A stretch of DNA of 64,000 nucleotides, taken from positions 852,001-916,000 of the forward strand of contig NZ_CP044230.1 of the NCBI RefSeq assembly GCF_008727815.1. The letters are read 5' to 3'. The notes beneath the pieces are model-generated. The model was not told where the DNA came from and searched no databases. It worked only from the letters and a program-made list of their open reading frames with translations. Origin of the DNA: Streptococcus sp. LPB0220 (lineage in GTDB: Bacteria > Bacillota > Bacilli > Lactobacillales > Streptococcaceae). The position numbers and the translations under genes were made by a program. Of the stretch, positions 26,523-35,575 are shown piece by piece; position 1 is the stretch's first letter; each line of letters begins with the position of its first letter.

Positions 26523-27905
26523 ATGAGATTCAAACACACGAAAACTATTTTATTAATCATTACAAATCTCCTTTTACTGAGTCTTTTGTATATCGGCTAT
26601 CAAAAGATTCAAAGGGTTCGTGAACAAAAGGCCTATCAGGATCAGTTTGCCAAGGTCACCCAACTCGAGAAAAGCTCTGAAAAAGGGAAAGATGTTCAAG
26701 TTCAGAAAGGGATTTTAGGAACTTCTTATGTGACGGCTTATTATCCTACTAAAGATGGACAGCCTGTTGAGATTGTGAAAGAGAAGATCCAAGAAGACCT
26801 TCAGCGTCTAGGATCCGATGAGAAAACCAAGGAGCCAAAGCATTTGACCTTCTACCATAGTGAAGAAGCAGAAGCGCCTTTTGTTGGTTATCACCCTATC
26901 CAAATCAAACGGGCTGAATACCAGTACAAAAAAGGGAAATTCATCAAAGATGAGACGGTGAAGTTGCCCCTCTTTTACTTGGATGATGAGAACAATCCTC
27001 TGACCCTGAGCCAAGTTTTTGCGGATCCAGATGGAGCCAAGCAGATCTTTTTGGAGGAATTACGGGGAAATCTAGCCTTTCGTCAGCTGGACGAGGAAAG
27101 CATTGATCAAATGGTTGCCCACTTCTCAGAGTTGGATTTGAGCCAATGGGAATTCCAATATGAAAAAGGAAATTTCACCATTCCATTTCCAACCAAGGTT
27201 AAGGGAGATGATACCTTCACTGTTCCCTTGTCTAAATTCTATGATGTGATCGATTCAGAGCGCTTGCTTCCTGATGATCTAGCTTCTTACGAATCCTATA
27301 TAGAAGAACGCCACCGTAAGATGATTGCTCTGACTTTTGATGATGGACCAGATCCAACCACGACTCCTCAGGCGCTGGCCATCTTAAAGAAATACAATGC
27401 TAAAGCTACCTTCTTTATGGTTGGAAAAAATGTCAGCGCGAATCCGGATATTGCTAAGCAAGTCCGCAAAGAAGGTCATCAAATCGGGAACCATACCTGG
27501 GATCATCCTCAGTTGCCAAAATTGAGCTTGGATAATGCTAAAAAAGAAATCTTGGATACCCAAGAAGCTATTCAAAAAGCGACAGGTGTGCAGACCAAGA
27601 TTACCCGTCCTCCGTATGGAGCCATCAATAGTGCCATCCAATACGGTGTCGACCAATCCTTCATCATGTGGGATGTGGATAGCCTAGATTGGAAGACGCA
27701 TAATACGACGGCTATTCTCAATGAAGTGAAAAAAGAAGTCAAACCGGGTTCGATTATCCTCATGCATGATATCCATCAAACCACGATTGACGCTCTACCG
27801 ACCGTCCTTGACTACCTCAAATCACAAGGCTATACCTTTGTAACGGTGGATGAATTGTTGGATTATCAACTTGAAAGTCATCGCATTTATTACAATGGAA
27901 ATTAA
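26523..27905 (+). CDS. pgdA: Polysaccharide deacetylase (peptidoglycan GlcNAc deacetylase, PgdA-type)
   Basis: 460 residues. One N-terminal transmembrane anchor (~9-25), an extracellular middle domain of ~230 residues, then a NodB domain (~265-455). Motifs are TFDDGPD (catalytic and metal Asp), HQIGNHTWDHP (His ligands), TRPPYGA, WDVDSLDW and LMHDIH. It de-N-acetylates wall glycan and so confers lysozyme resistance. No ribosome binding site is visible ahead of ATG 26523, and the promoter geometry suggests a leaderless message. The next candidate Met lies too far inside to keep the anchor. Confidence 0.92.
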   Translation: MRFKHTKTILLIITNLLLLSLLYIGYQKIQRVREQKAYQDQFAKVTQLEKSSEKGKDVQVQKGILGTSYVTAYYPTKDGQPVEIVKEKIQEDLQRLGSDEKTKEPKHLTFYHSEEAEAPFVGYHPIQIKRAEYQYKKGKFIKDETVKLPLFYLDDENNPLTLSQVFADPDGAKQIFLEELRGNLAFRQLDEESIDQMVAHFSELDLSQWEFQYEKGNFTIPFPTKVKGDDTFTVPLSKFYDVIDSERLLPDDLASYESYIEERHRKMIALTFDDGPDPTTTPQALAILKKYNAKATFFMVGKNVSANPDIAKQVRKEGHQIGNHTWDHPQLPKLSLDNAKKEILDTQEAIQKATGVQTKITRPPYGAINSAIQYGVDQSFIMWDVDSLDWKTHNTTAILNEVKKEVKPGSIILMHDIHQTTIDALPTVLDYLKSQGYTFVTVDELLDYQLESHRIYYNGN

Positions 27906-27908
27906 CGT

Positions 27909-27948
27909 AAAAATCCTCTGCAGTTCATTCACTAGCAGAGGATTTTCT
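27909..27948. terminator. Bidirectional terminator
   Basis: AAAAATCCTCTGC (27909-27921) pairs with GCAGAGGATTTT (27935-27946) around a 13-nt loop. It is located between pgdA and the convergent helicase gene. Confidence 0.85.
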
Positions 27949-29033
27949 TATTCATTTAAAAAGAGTTCGGAATTTTTTAAAACCAGTTCACGTACAGAAG
28001 CGTATTTTTTTAAGGATTTGAGTTCTTTTGGGTGGGTGATAAAGGTGATTACATAGCCCTCACGCCCCATTCGTCCTGTTCGACCGGCACGGTGGGTATA
28101 GGTCTCCACATCACGAGGAATATCGTAGTTAATCACACACTCAAGATGTTCAATGTCGATTCCACGAGCGACTAAATCGGTGGCCAGCAAGAGGGTCAGC
28201 TGATGGTCTTTGAAGCGTTCCAGAATGACCTTGCGGTATTTGACATTGACATCGCTTGCGAGCGATACGGCCTCAACACCCCGGTATTGTAGTTTTTCTT
28301 CAGCACTACCCAGATCAGATAGGCTGTTGAAAAAAGCCAGACCACGAAAATCTTCGACGTAGGCGAGTTTGCGGAGCAATTCGACCTTGTCACGCCGATC
28401 CACTTGCATATAAAAATGTTGAATATTGTCCAAAGAAACTCCATCAACCGTAATGCGAAGGGTATTTTCTTCTAGCTGATCTGGATCGACCTTGGCTGTG
28501 GCGCTCATGTAGATATGTTGGTGGTCGCGGGGAGCATAGTGGCTGATCTTGTCGACGAAGTGGTACTGAGAATCACTCAGTAGTTGGTCAAATTCATCTA
28601 AAATGATGGTTTCCACATTCATCATTTTGATCTTTTTCAGCTTGATCAGTTCAAAGATCCGACCAGGCGTCCCAACCAGGATTTCGGGTCCTTTTTTGAG
28701 GCGTTCGATTTGCCGTTTTTGACTAGATCCTGAAAGGAAGAGTTGTGTCTGGAGACCGAGAGGCTCTGCCCATTGTTTGGTGACATCAAAAATTTGTCCT
28801 GCTAATTCTGTATTAGGAGCCAAAATCAAGAGTTGTTGGGCCTTCTTCGGTTTGAGTTTGAGCAAGCTCGGAAAGAGATAGGCGAGTGTCTTACCTGTAC
28901 CGGTAGGACTGATCCCGAGGACATTTTCTCCTTCATAGATAGGGGAGAAGATCTGTTCCTGAATTTCAGTGAATGCATCAAATCCGAGTGTTTCTAACTG
29001 GTCTTTCCAGCTTTGTGGAAATTGTTCTTTCAT
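27948..29033 (-). CDS. DEAD-box RNA helicase
   Basis: 361-residue minimal SF2 helicase without a C-terminal extension. The Q-motif region is at ~15-24. Motif I is SPTGTGKT (~41-48), motif II DEFD (in place of DEAD), motif III SAT and motif VI HRAGRTGRMG. The motif II variant is unusual but keeps the two acidic residues. It probably unwinds structured mRNA or rRNA. The start is within the 3' end of the upstream oxidoreductase gene (4-bp overlap), so the two are coupled. Confidence 0.88.
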   Translation of the reverse strand: MKEQFPQSWKDQLETLGFDAFTEIQEQIFSPIYEGENVLGISPTGTGKTLAYLFPSLLKLKPKKAQQLLILAPNTELAGQIFDVTKQWAEPLGLQTQLFLSGSSQKRQIERLKKGPEILVGTPGRIFELIKLKKIKMMNVETIILDEFDQLLSDSQYHFVDKISHYAPRDHQHIYMSATAKVDPDQLEENTLRITVDGVSLDNIQHFYMQVDRRDKVELLRKLAYVEDFRGLAFFNSLSDLGSAEEKLQYRGVEAVSLASDVNVKYRKVILERFKDHQLTLLLATDLVARGIDIEHLECVINYDIPRDVETYTHRAGRTGRMGREGYVITFITHPKELKSLKKYASVRELVLKNSELFLNE

Positions 29034-30010
29034 TCTTTTTCATCCTTAAATTGTATTTCAGCGCTTTGACGCATCTGGTAGAGGGTTTCATGGACCTGCT
29101 CAGCTGTTTGTAACCATTCAAGATAAGCAGCAGGCTTTTGATGAGCGATGGCAAGGGCAAAGGCTTCCGCCTCTTCTTGCATTTGGTGTGGGCAGGGCTG
29201 GATTGGAAGGTCGATGACTTCCCCAGAATGGCTGACGAAGCGAGCCTGGTTGATGGCTGCTACAGCATTGAGAGTTAGTGTTCCAGTCTTGGTGTAGATT
29301 TCAGCAGGTAGATGGCTGGTGATATTTTTCCCTGCCTGAATAGCAACCTGAAAATCTGGATAAATCAAGACACCTTGACCATAGAGATCAACCGAATTGG
29401 GTAATTGCTGAGCGGTGTAGTGGCTGGAGAGTGGAGCTCCAAAGAAGCCAATGGCCAGGTAGAGGCAGTAGACTCCCAGATCCATCAAGGCTCCACCTGC
29501 ATAGACATCTGAGAAAATATTGGGCATCTCACCTGCAAGAAGGGCTGGCAATTTAGAAGAATATTTGGCAAAGGTGAAGTTGGCACCCAATATTTCCTGG
29601 TTAGAGAGGAAGTTTTTAACTACTTGAAAGGCTGCTTCTTGGTAATTTCTGGCAGCTTCAAAGAGATAGACCTGGTGCTCATTAGCGAGCTTGATCAGTT
29701 CTTTCCATTCAGAAGGATTGGTCACAGCCGGTTTTTCAATGATGACATGCTTCTTGGCCAGAATAGCAAGCTTGGCCTGAGCGAAGTGAAGAGAATTAGG
29801 GCTAGCAATGTAGACCACATCCAGCTCACTGTCTAAGAAGTCGATGACATCCGTGTAGCAAGAGATCGCCCCATAAGGCTCACAAAACTCTTGAGCCGTC
29901 TTCATCTTTCTTGAATACACAGCCTGCAAGTGATAGTGGCCTGCCTGATGAGCAGCTGTAATAAATTCATGTGAAATCCAACTCGTACCAATAATTCCCA
30001 GCTTTAACAT
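29030..30010 (-). CDS. Gfo/Idh/MocA family oxidoreductase
   Basis: 326 residues. N-terminal Rossmann fold with GIIGTSWIS (~5-13) and the EKPAVTN motif (~94-100), which carries the conserved Lys of the family. The C-terminal alpha/beta domain contains DLGVYCLYLA. NAD(P)-dependent oxidation of sugars or sugar-like alcohols is usual; the substrate is unknown. GGAAGGACACC precedes the ATG. Confidence 0.88.
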   Translation of the reverse strand: MLKLGIIGTSWISHEFITAAHQAGHYHLQAVYSRKMKTAQEFCEPYGAISCYTDVIDFLDSELDVVYIASPNSLHFAQAKLAILAKKHVIIEKPAVTNPSEWKELIKLANEHQVYLFEAARNYQEAAFQVVKNFLSNQEILGANFTFAKYSSKLPALLAGEMPNIFSDVYAGGALMDLGVYCLYLAIGFFGAPLSSHYTAQQLPNSVDLYGQGVLIYPDFQVAIQAGKNITSHLPAEIYTKTGTLTLNAVAAINQARFVSHSGEVIDLPIQPCPHQMQEEAEAFALAIAHQKPAAYLEWLQTAEQVHETLYQMRQSAEIQFKDEKE

Positions 30011-30039
30011 AAGGTGTCCTTCCGTAATCGATTCACTCT

Positions 30040-30048
30040 ATTATACCA
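30040..30048 (-). promoter_or_regulatory. Extended -10 promoter for the oxidoreductase-helicase pair
   Basis: Reads TGGTATAAT on the minus strand, ~30 bp upstream of the ATG at 30010. Confidence 0.6.
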
Positions 30049-30099
30049 TGAAAAGGGGGAGGGACGGGGTGAAAAATACTAGGGTTTACGAGAGTTTTC

Positions 30100-30108
30100 T
30101 GTTAAAAT
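30100..30108 (+). promoter_or_regulatory. Extended -10 promoter for the GtrB-like gene
   Basis: TGTTAAAAT at 30100-30108, 28 bp upstream of the ATG at 30137. Confidence 0.5.
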
Positions 30109-30136
30109 AGAAAGTGAATAAGTCAAGGAGTAAGAG

Positions 30137-31063
30137 ATGACCATATCAGTTGTAGTCCCATGTTTTAACGAAGAAGAATCAATTCCATTGTTTTATCGAG
30201 AAATGGAACGTGTTCGGATGAAGATGGGAGAAAAGTTTGAATATATTTTTATAAATGATGGCTCTTCAGATGGTACACTATCCGTTCTTCGAAAGCTACA
30301 TGTTACAGATTCAAATGTGCACTACCTTTCTTTTTCTCGAAATTTCGGAAAAGAGGCCGCACTATATGCTGGACTTGAGCGTGCTAGTGGTGAATATGTG
30401 ACAGTCATGGATGTAGATTTGCAGGATCCCCCGGAGTTATTGATTGAAATGAAGCAGAAGTTGGAGGAACAGCCGAATTTAGACTGTGTCGGAACAAGAC
30501 GCGTAACCCGTGACGGGGAACCACCGATCCGCTCTTTCTTTGCACGGATGTTTTATAAATTGATCAATCATATTAGCCAAGTGGAAATGGTGGACGGGGC
30601 GCGTGATTTCCGTTTGATGCGCCGTCCCATGGTCGATGCTATCATGGAGTTATCGGAGTACAATCGTTTTTCAAAAGGGATTTTTGCATGGGTAGGATTT
30701 GAGACAGAATACCTCGAATATAAAAATGTCGAGCGCGTGGCAGGAGAGACGTCTTGGAATTTTTGGTCCCTTTTTAAGTACTCGATTGAAGGGATTGTCA
30801 ATTTCTCGGATGTCCCATTAAACATTGCCTTTATTGGTGGACTGTTATCTTGGATTTTGGCCTTTATCATGATGATTTTGATTGTAATCCGCACCTTGGT
30901 CTTTGGGGATCCAACTTCTGGATGGCCTTCCCTCATGACAGTGATTCTTTTCCTTGGAGGGTTCCAATTATTGACCATTGGGATTTTAGGGAAATATATT
31001 GGTAAGATCTTCATGGAAACCAAGAAACGTCCAATTTATGTTATCAAAGAGAAAAGCAAGTAA
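30137..31063 (+). CDS. GtrB-like undecaprenyl-phosphate glycosyltransferase (GT2)
   Basis: 308 residues. GT2 catalytic domain (~1-230) with VVVPCFNEEES, INDGSSDGT and DVDLQDPPE (DxD-type). Two C-terminal transmembrane segments (~232-258, ~270-292) follow. This matches polyprenyl-phosphate glucosyltransferases (GtrB/CsbB/YkoT), which load a sugar on the lipid carrier for transfer outside the membrane. Monocistronic, with its own promoter and terminator, just upstream of rfbD and the rgp genes. A role in decorating the wall polysaccharide is inferred from this position. Confidence 0.88.
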   Translation: MTISVVVPCFNEEESIPLFYREMERVRMKMGEKFEYIFINDGSSDGTLSVLRKLHVTDSNVHYLSFSRNFGKEAALYAGLERASGEYVTVMDVDLQDPPELLIEMKQKLEEQPNLDCVGTRRVTRDGEPPIRSFFARMFYKLINHISQVEMVDGARDFRLMRRPMVDAIMELSEYNRFSKGIFAWVGFETEYLEYKNVERVAGETSWNFWSLFKYSIEGIVNFSDVPLNIAFIGGLLSWILAFIMMILIVIRTLVFGDPTSGWPSLMTVILFLGGFQLLTIGILGKYIGKIFMETKKRPIYVIKEKSK

Positions 31064-31088
31064 AAAGCAGAAAACTTCTGCTTTTTTT
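31064..31088 (+). terminator. Terminator after the GtrB-like gene
   Basis: AAAGCAGAA (31064-31072), an AAC loop, TTCTGCTTT (31076-31084) and more T. Confidence 0.85.
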
Positions 31089-31096
31089 GCTATAAT
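31089..31096 (+). promoter_or_regulatory. Extended -10 promoter of rfbD
   Basis: TGCTATAAT ending at 31096, immediately after the terminator T run, 33 bp before the ATG. Confidence 0.65.
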
Positions 31097-31128
31097 GATA
31101 GGGATAAAGCATTTGAAAGGAACGTAAC

Positions 31129-31980
31129 ATGATTTTAATTACAGGTGCAAATGGTCAACTTGGAACGGAGCTTCGCCATTTGTTAGACGAACGAAATGAA
31201 GAATATGTAGCTGTTGATGTAGCTGAAATGGACATCACAAATGCAGATAAAGTTGACGAGGTATTTGCGGAAGTAAAACCAACCTTGGTCTACCACTGTG
31301 CTGCTTACACAGCTGTTGATGCTGCGGAAGATGAAGGTAAAGAGTTGGACTATGCGATCAACGTGACTGGTACGGAAAATGTAGCAAAAGCGTCTGAAAA
31401 ACACGGTGCAACCTTAGTTTATATCTCAACGGACTACGTTTTTGATGGTAAAAAACCTGTGGGACAAGAATGGGAAGTAGACGATCAACCAGATCCTCAA
31501 ACAGAGTACGGTCGTACCAAACGTATGGGGGAAGAATTGGTTGAGAAACATGTCTCCAACTTCTATATCATCCGTACGGCTTGGGTCTTCGGGAACTACG
31601 GTAAGAACTTTGTCTTCACCATGCAAAATCTTGCGAAGACACACAAAACACTTACAGTCGTCAACGACCAACATGGTCGTCCAACCTGGACACGTACTCT
31701 TGCTGAGTTCATGACTTATTTGGCTGAAAACCGTAAGGAATATGGTTATTACCACCTATCAAATGATGCTGAAGAAGATACAACTTGGTATGACTTTGCA
31801 GTTGAAATCCTCAAAGATACGGATGTAGAAGTGAAGCCAGTGGATTCCAGCCAATTCCCAGCTAAGGCGAAACGCCCACTGAACTCAACAATGAGTTTGG
31901 CAAAAGCGAAAGCAACAGGATTTGTTATTCCAACTTGGAAGGATGCTTTGAAAGAGTTTTATAAACAAGAAGTGAAATAA
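31129..31980 (+). CDS. rfbD: dTDP-4-dehydrorhamnose reductase
   Basis: 283-residue short-chain dehydrogenase-type enzyme. It performs the last step of dTDP-L-rhamnose synthesis and so supplies the rhamnan backbone. NAD(P) motif GANGQLG (~5-11), STDYVFDG (~103-110) and catalytic YGRTKRMGE (~128) are visible. The other rml genes are not in this window. GAAAGGAACG precedes ATG 31129. Also called rmlD. Confidence 0.95.
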   Translation: MILITGANGQLGTELRHLLDERNEEYVAVDVAEMDITNADKVDEVFAEVKPTLVYHCAAYTAVDAAEDEGKELDYAINVTGTENVAKASEKHGATLVYISTDYVFDGKKPVGQEWEVDDQPDPQTEYGRTKRMGEELVEKHVSNFYIIRTAWVFGNYGKNFVFTMQNLAKTHKTLTVVNDQHGRPTWTRTLAEFMTYLAENRKEYGYYHLSNDAEEDTTWYDFAVEILKDTDVEVKPVDSSQFPAKAKRPLNSTMSLAKAKATGFVIPTWKDALKEFYKQEVK

Positions 31981-31998
31981 ATTTTTTGATAATATAAG

Positions 31999-32019
31999 AA
32001 AGGCCTTTCAGGTCTTTTT
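31999..32019 (+). terminator. Terminator after rfbD
   Basis: AAGGCCT, a TTC loop, AGGTCTT (one G-U) and five T. Confidence 0.65.
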
Positions 32020-32040
32020 GTGTTATATTTACTTGTCTTT

Positions 32041-32069
32041 TACACATTTTATAAAAACTATAGTATAAT
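32041..32069 (+). promoter_or_regulatory. Promoter of the wzx-like polysaccharide operon
   Basis: TACACA (32041-32046), 17 bp, TATAAT (32064-32069). A TTTACA two bases upstream gives a 19-bp spacing alternative. Confidence 0.55.
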
Positions 32070-32139
32070 AAGGAGAAAGTCTTTTGTAGGAGAAATATTT
32101 TTTCAAAGTATAATGAATGTATTAAAGAAGGTAAACATA

Positions 32140-33417
32140 ATGAATGATAGAGATTTTTCAAAAATTTCTTCAAAACAGAATTATATTTGGAATATGTTAG
32201 GAACGATCTCATCATCTTTAGTGTCAGTTGTTCTTTTGTTGTTAGCTTCAAGGTTACTTGATCCAAAAAGTTCAGATATTTTCAGTATAGCCTTTGCATT
32301 GGGACAACAATTCTATGTGTTAGGATATTTTCAAATACGAAATATGCAGTCGACAGATGTACAAGAAAAATATACTTTTAATTCATATCATAACACTCGT
32401 ATTGTGACGCTATTGTTAATGATACTAACTTCTTTTTTCTATATTATTATACAAGGATATGATTTGTATAAAAGTTTAATTGTGTTATTGTTAGTACTAT
32501 ATCGTGCGTTTGATGCTTATTCAGATGTATTTCAGGGTTTTTTTCAACAACATAATAGATCAGATTTAGCCGGAAAAATTTTATTTTATAGAAGTTGGGT
32601 CTGCATCATCATTTTTGGTTTGTGTTTATTTCTCTCAAATTCATTAATGATTTCAAGTGTTATAGTTTGTTTAGCAAATATTTTTCTTACAATAATTTTA
32701 GACTATAGAATTTCGAAGAAATTTTTTGATATTGATTTTTTACCATCATTGAAAAATGATAGTTCTAATATCATTTCAATTTTAAAAGATGCTTTCCCAT
32801 TATTTTTAAATGGTTTTCTAATTACTTATGTTTATAATGAAGCTAAAATAGATATTGATACATTATTAGCACAGGGCTATTTTTCAAATGGTATTCAAAG
32901 AGATTTTAATGTTTTATTTATGCCGGTATTTGTTTTATCTCTGTTATTTTTCATTTTACGTCCATTAACAACTCAGCTATCAATTTATTGGTACGAAAAG
33001 AGATATAAATTATTTTACAAACAGGTTCATATTCTTTTTTCTGTAATGTTTATTTTAGGTTTAATAATTATTGGTATCGGTTATTTAGTAGGTACAGAAG
33101 TACTTGGATTTGTGTATGGTACTTCTTTAGTACAATATAAAGTTCCATTTACTATATTGCTTACAGCAGGTATTTTAAATGTTCTTGCATTGGTTATTGA
33201 TGTCGTATTGACAATCTTTAGGAGACAATCTTATTTAGTTATTGCCTATATAGTTACATTTTTTATTGCAAAACTTATTACAATGTCTTTTGTAATGAAT
33301 AATGGTATTTTGGGAGCTGCCGTTTCATTTTTAATTTCAATGACTGTTTTCTTAATATCTAGTTTTTTAATTTATCTTTATGTAAGTTATAAGAGTTTGA
33401 AGTTAAAATCTCAATAA
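32140..33417 (+). CDS. Polysaccharide flippase-type membrane protein (Wzx/MATE-like)
   Basis: About 425 residues with 12 or so transmembrane segments spread along the chain, in the pattern of oligosaccharide flippases (Wzx, RfbX, MVF superfamily). ATG 32140 has AGAAGG at good spacing; in-frame Met 32113 and codons upstream lack one. The coding sequence is markedly more AT-rich than rfbD and rgpA-F. The rhamnan itself is exported by the RgpC/RgpD ABC transporter, so this protein probably flips a lipid-linked side-chain sugar or a separate glycan. The substrate is inferred only. Confidence 0.8.
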   Translation: MNDRDFSKISSKQNYIWNMLGTISSSLVSVVLLLLASRLLDPKSSDIFSIAFALGQQFYVLGYFQIRNMQSTDVQEKYTFNSYHNTRIVTLLLMILTSFFYIIIQGYDLYKSLIVLLLVLYRAFDAYSDVFQGFFQQHNRSDLAGKILFYRSWVCIIIFGLCLFLSNSLMISSVIVCLANIFLTIILDYRISKKFFDIDFLPSLKNDSSNIISILKDAFPLFLNGFLITYVYNEAKIDIDTLLAQGYFSNGIQRDFNVLFMPVFVLSLLFFILRPLTTQLSIYWYEKRYKLFYKQVHILFSVMFILGLIIIGIGYLVGTEVLGFVYGTSLVQYKVPFTILLTAGILNVLALVIDVVLTIFRRQSYLVIAYIVTFFIAKLITMSFVMNNGILGAAVSFLISMTVFLISSFLIYLYVSYKSLKLKSQ

Positions 33418-33533
33418 TATTTGTTGACTATAATGGCATAATCTAAAACCAAGTTCATTTGCTGAAAAATTAATTAGTACGTTTTCGTGTGTTAATTTTA
33501 AGAGGCCCATATAGACAAAGTGAGGAAATATTA

Positions 33534-34502
33534 ATGACAAATCCAGCAATTTCTATAATAATTCCTGTATATAACGCACAAGAGGGAATTAAACAATGTA
33601 TGGATTCTCTTCTTAATCAATCATTTACAGATTTTGAGATTATTCTTTTAAATGATGGCTCTACAGATAATAGTTTAGAAGTTATTAAAAAGTATTCAGC
33701 TGATAATGATTTTATCCGAGTAATTGATAAAGAAAATGAGGGAGTTGCTAAAACCAGAAATAAAGGTATACAACTTGCCAATGGGAAGTACATTGTATTT
33801 ATCGATAATGATGATTTTGTTGATTCAGATTATTTAGAACGTTTTTATAATGAAATAGATCAAGAACAACTAGATATTGTTCTTGGGGGTTATAAGCGTG
33901 TTAATCAGGAAATGAAGACACTTTTTAAGCAAGATTTAACACAGTCTGAATGGTCTAAGTATATAGTCGTTGCTCCTTGGGCACGTATTTATAGAACTTC
34001 ATTTTTAATAGATAATAATATCCAGTTCTTTGATTATCCAATAGGTGAAGATGTTATCTTTACTTTGACTGCTTACAATTTAACAGAAAAAATTAAAATA
34101 ATTGATTATAATGGCTATAATTGGTTTTTTAACGAGAAGAGTATCTCAAACACATCTCAAAGAGGCTTTAATCCGAATATAGATATTGTGTATTTCCTGA
34201 GTCACTTGCTTCAAGTTGCTGGTGATTCAAAATATATTCGCTATTTTATTAAACGATATTACATTTGGTACTTACTCTTTTCTGGAAGAGCCGCTTCAAG
34301 TTCGTCATTTATGGATCAATATAGAAGAATTAAACAATGGGTTTCTAAAGAAAATATTGATTCAAATTTAACACCATTATCATCTGAGATAACTGGAGAA
34401 AGAATTCAAACAGTTATTTCTGTAATGGCTTTTAGAACTTTAGAACGTTTGAGATTAGTTTCACTGTTTTCGAGATTTTACTGTAAAGGAAAGGAGAACT
34501 AG
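33534..34502 (+). CDS. Glycosyltransferase family 2
   Basis: 322 residues starting MTNPAISIIIPVYNAQEG. GT-A fold motifs are LNDGSTDNS (~residue 38), FIDNDDFVD (DxD, ~90) and GEDVIFT (~173, catalytic acid region). No transmembrane segment. The ATG at 33534 follows GTGAGG; the longer open frame to 33489 has no site. AT-rich like its upstream neighbour. The acceptor is unknown, presumably a lipid-linked wall glycan. Confidence 0.85.
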   Translation: MTNPAISIIIPVYNAQEGIKQCMDSLLNQSFTDFEIILLNDGSTDNSLEVIKKYSADNDFIRVIDKENEGVAKTRNKGIQLANGKYIVFIDNDDFVDSDYLERFYNEIDQEQLDIVLGGYKRVNQEMKTLFKQDLTQSEWSKYIVVAPWARIYRTSFLIDNNIQFFDYPIGEDVIFTLTAYNLTEKIKIIDYNGYNWFFNEKSISNTSQRGFNPNIDIVYFLSHLLQVAGDSKYIRYFIKRYYIWYLLFSGRAASSSSFMDQYRRIKQWVSKENIDSNLTPLSSEITGERIQTVISVMAFRTLERLRLVSLFSRFYCKGKEN

Positions 34503-35219
34503 TTGAGAGTTTTAATGATAATTCCTGCCTTCAATGAGGAGGAAAGTATTTTTGATACGGTAACAAGTATCTTGAATTATCGTAAGAAAGTGGATTATGA
34601 TTTGGATTATGTTGTGATCAATGATGGATCAACAGATAAGACAAAACAAATTCTGGAAGAGAACCATTTTAATGCTGTTCATCTTGTGATGAATCTTGGA
34701 ATTGGTGGTGCGGTTCAAACAGGATACAAATATGCACTAGCGCATGATTATGATGTAGCAGTTCAATTTGACGGTGATGGCCAGCATGATATTGAGTCTT
34801 TATCGGAATTGCTAGACCCAATTCGAAAAAATGAAGCAGATCTAGTTATCGGATCTCGTTTTGTTGGTGATGTTAAGTCTGAATTTCAGACGACTTTTAT
34901 GCGACGTTTTGGTATAGGAGTTATTTCAAATCTGATTAAATGGACAACAGGTCAAAGAGTCTTGGACACAACATCGGGATACCGATTAGCTGACAAAGCT
35001 ATTATAAAACAATTTGCTAATCGTTACCCAATTAAATATCCAGAGCCTGAGACGATTGTTCACATTTTGAAACGTAAATATAAAGTTGTGGAAAAACCTG
35101 CCAATATGTTTGAACGTACAGGTGGAGTGTCCTCCATTACCCCTATCAAGTCTATTCGTTATATGATTGAAGTATGTTCATCTATTTTAATCGCAGCATT
35201 TATGAGGGAGGGTGAATAA
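34503..35219 (+). CDS. DPM1/DolP-mannosyltransferase-like GT2 (TTG start)
   Basis: 238 residues with MIIPAFNEEES, INDGSTDKT and QFDGDGQHD (metal-binding). A conserved LDTTSGYR segment is typical of polyprenyl-phosphate sugar synthases of the DPM1 type without membrane anchors. The start is TTG 34503, directly after the previous stop, with AAAGGAG 6 bp upstream. It overlaps the DUF2304 gene by 1 bp. That pairing is common and suggests the DUF2304 protein provides the membrane part. Confidence 0.85.
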   Translation: MRVLMIIPAFNEEESIFDTVTSILNYRKKVDYDLDYVVINDGSTDKTKQILEENHFNAVHLVMNLGIGGAVQTGYKYALAHDYDVAVQFDGDGQHDIESLSELLDPIRKNEADLVIGSRFVGDVKSEFQTTFMRRFGIGVISNLIKWTTGQRVLDTTSGYRLADKAIIKQFANRYPIKYPEPETIVHILKRKYKVVEKPANMFERTGGVSSITPIKSIRYMIEVCSSILIAAFMREGE

Positions 35220-35575
35220 TGTCAGTGTTATCTATTGTTATGTTAGTGGCTTCAATCTTCTTTCTTTATCTAGTTATTAGAAATATCAACAAAAATAATA
35301 TCTTATTTGAACAGGCATTCATGTGGATTGTCATCAGTCTGGTCATGATTATTATTTCAATTTTTGATGTTATTCCTGGTTATTTTGCAGGGTTACTTGG
35401 GTTTGAATTGACATCAAATTTTTTACTGTCGCTTGCTATATTTTTCTTATTAGTTATCGCTTTTTTGCAAACCATGACTTTGTCAAAACAAAAAGAACAG
35501 ATAAAGCATTTAGTTCAAGAATTATCTATTTTAAAAAGTCAAGTAGAAACGAAAGAGGAGAATGATGATCAATAA
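35219..35575 (+). CDS. DUF2304 small membrane protein
   Basis: 118 residues with three transmembrane segments (~3-20, ~33-52, ~65-85) and a C-terminal coiled coil (~90-115) rich in Lys and Glu. This is the DUF2304 pattern. It is overlapped at both ends by glycosyltransferase genes. Likely an accessory subunit of the upstream DPM1-like enzyme; the function is not established. Confidence 0.85.
   Translation: MSVLSIVMLVASIFFLYLVIRNINKNNILFEQAFMWIVISLVMIIISIFDVIPGYFAGLLGFELTSNFLLSLAIFFLLVIAFLQTMTLSKQKEQIKHLVQELSILKSQVETKEENDDQ

Noticed and set aside
26323..26526. Reading frame starting SSKTQWLSGLYYADF present at 7636, 26323 and on the minus strand at 61446
   Set aside because: It is the translation of the intergenic repeat. 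It has no ribosome binding site, its end differs with the flanking DNA in each copy, and it overlaps RNA-like palindromes.
27948..29033. Helicase considered inactive because motif II is DEFD rather than DEAD
   Set aside because: The two acidic residues that bind Mg-ATP are kept and all other motifs are intact, so loss of function is not supported.
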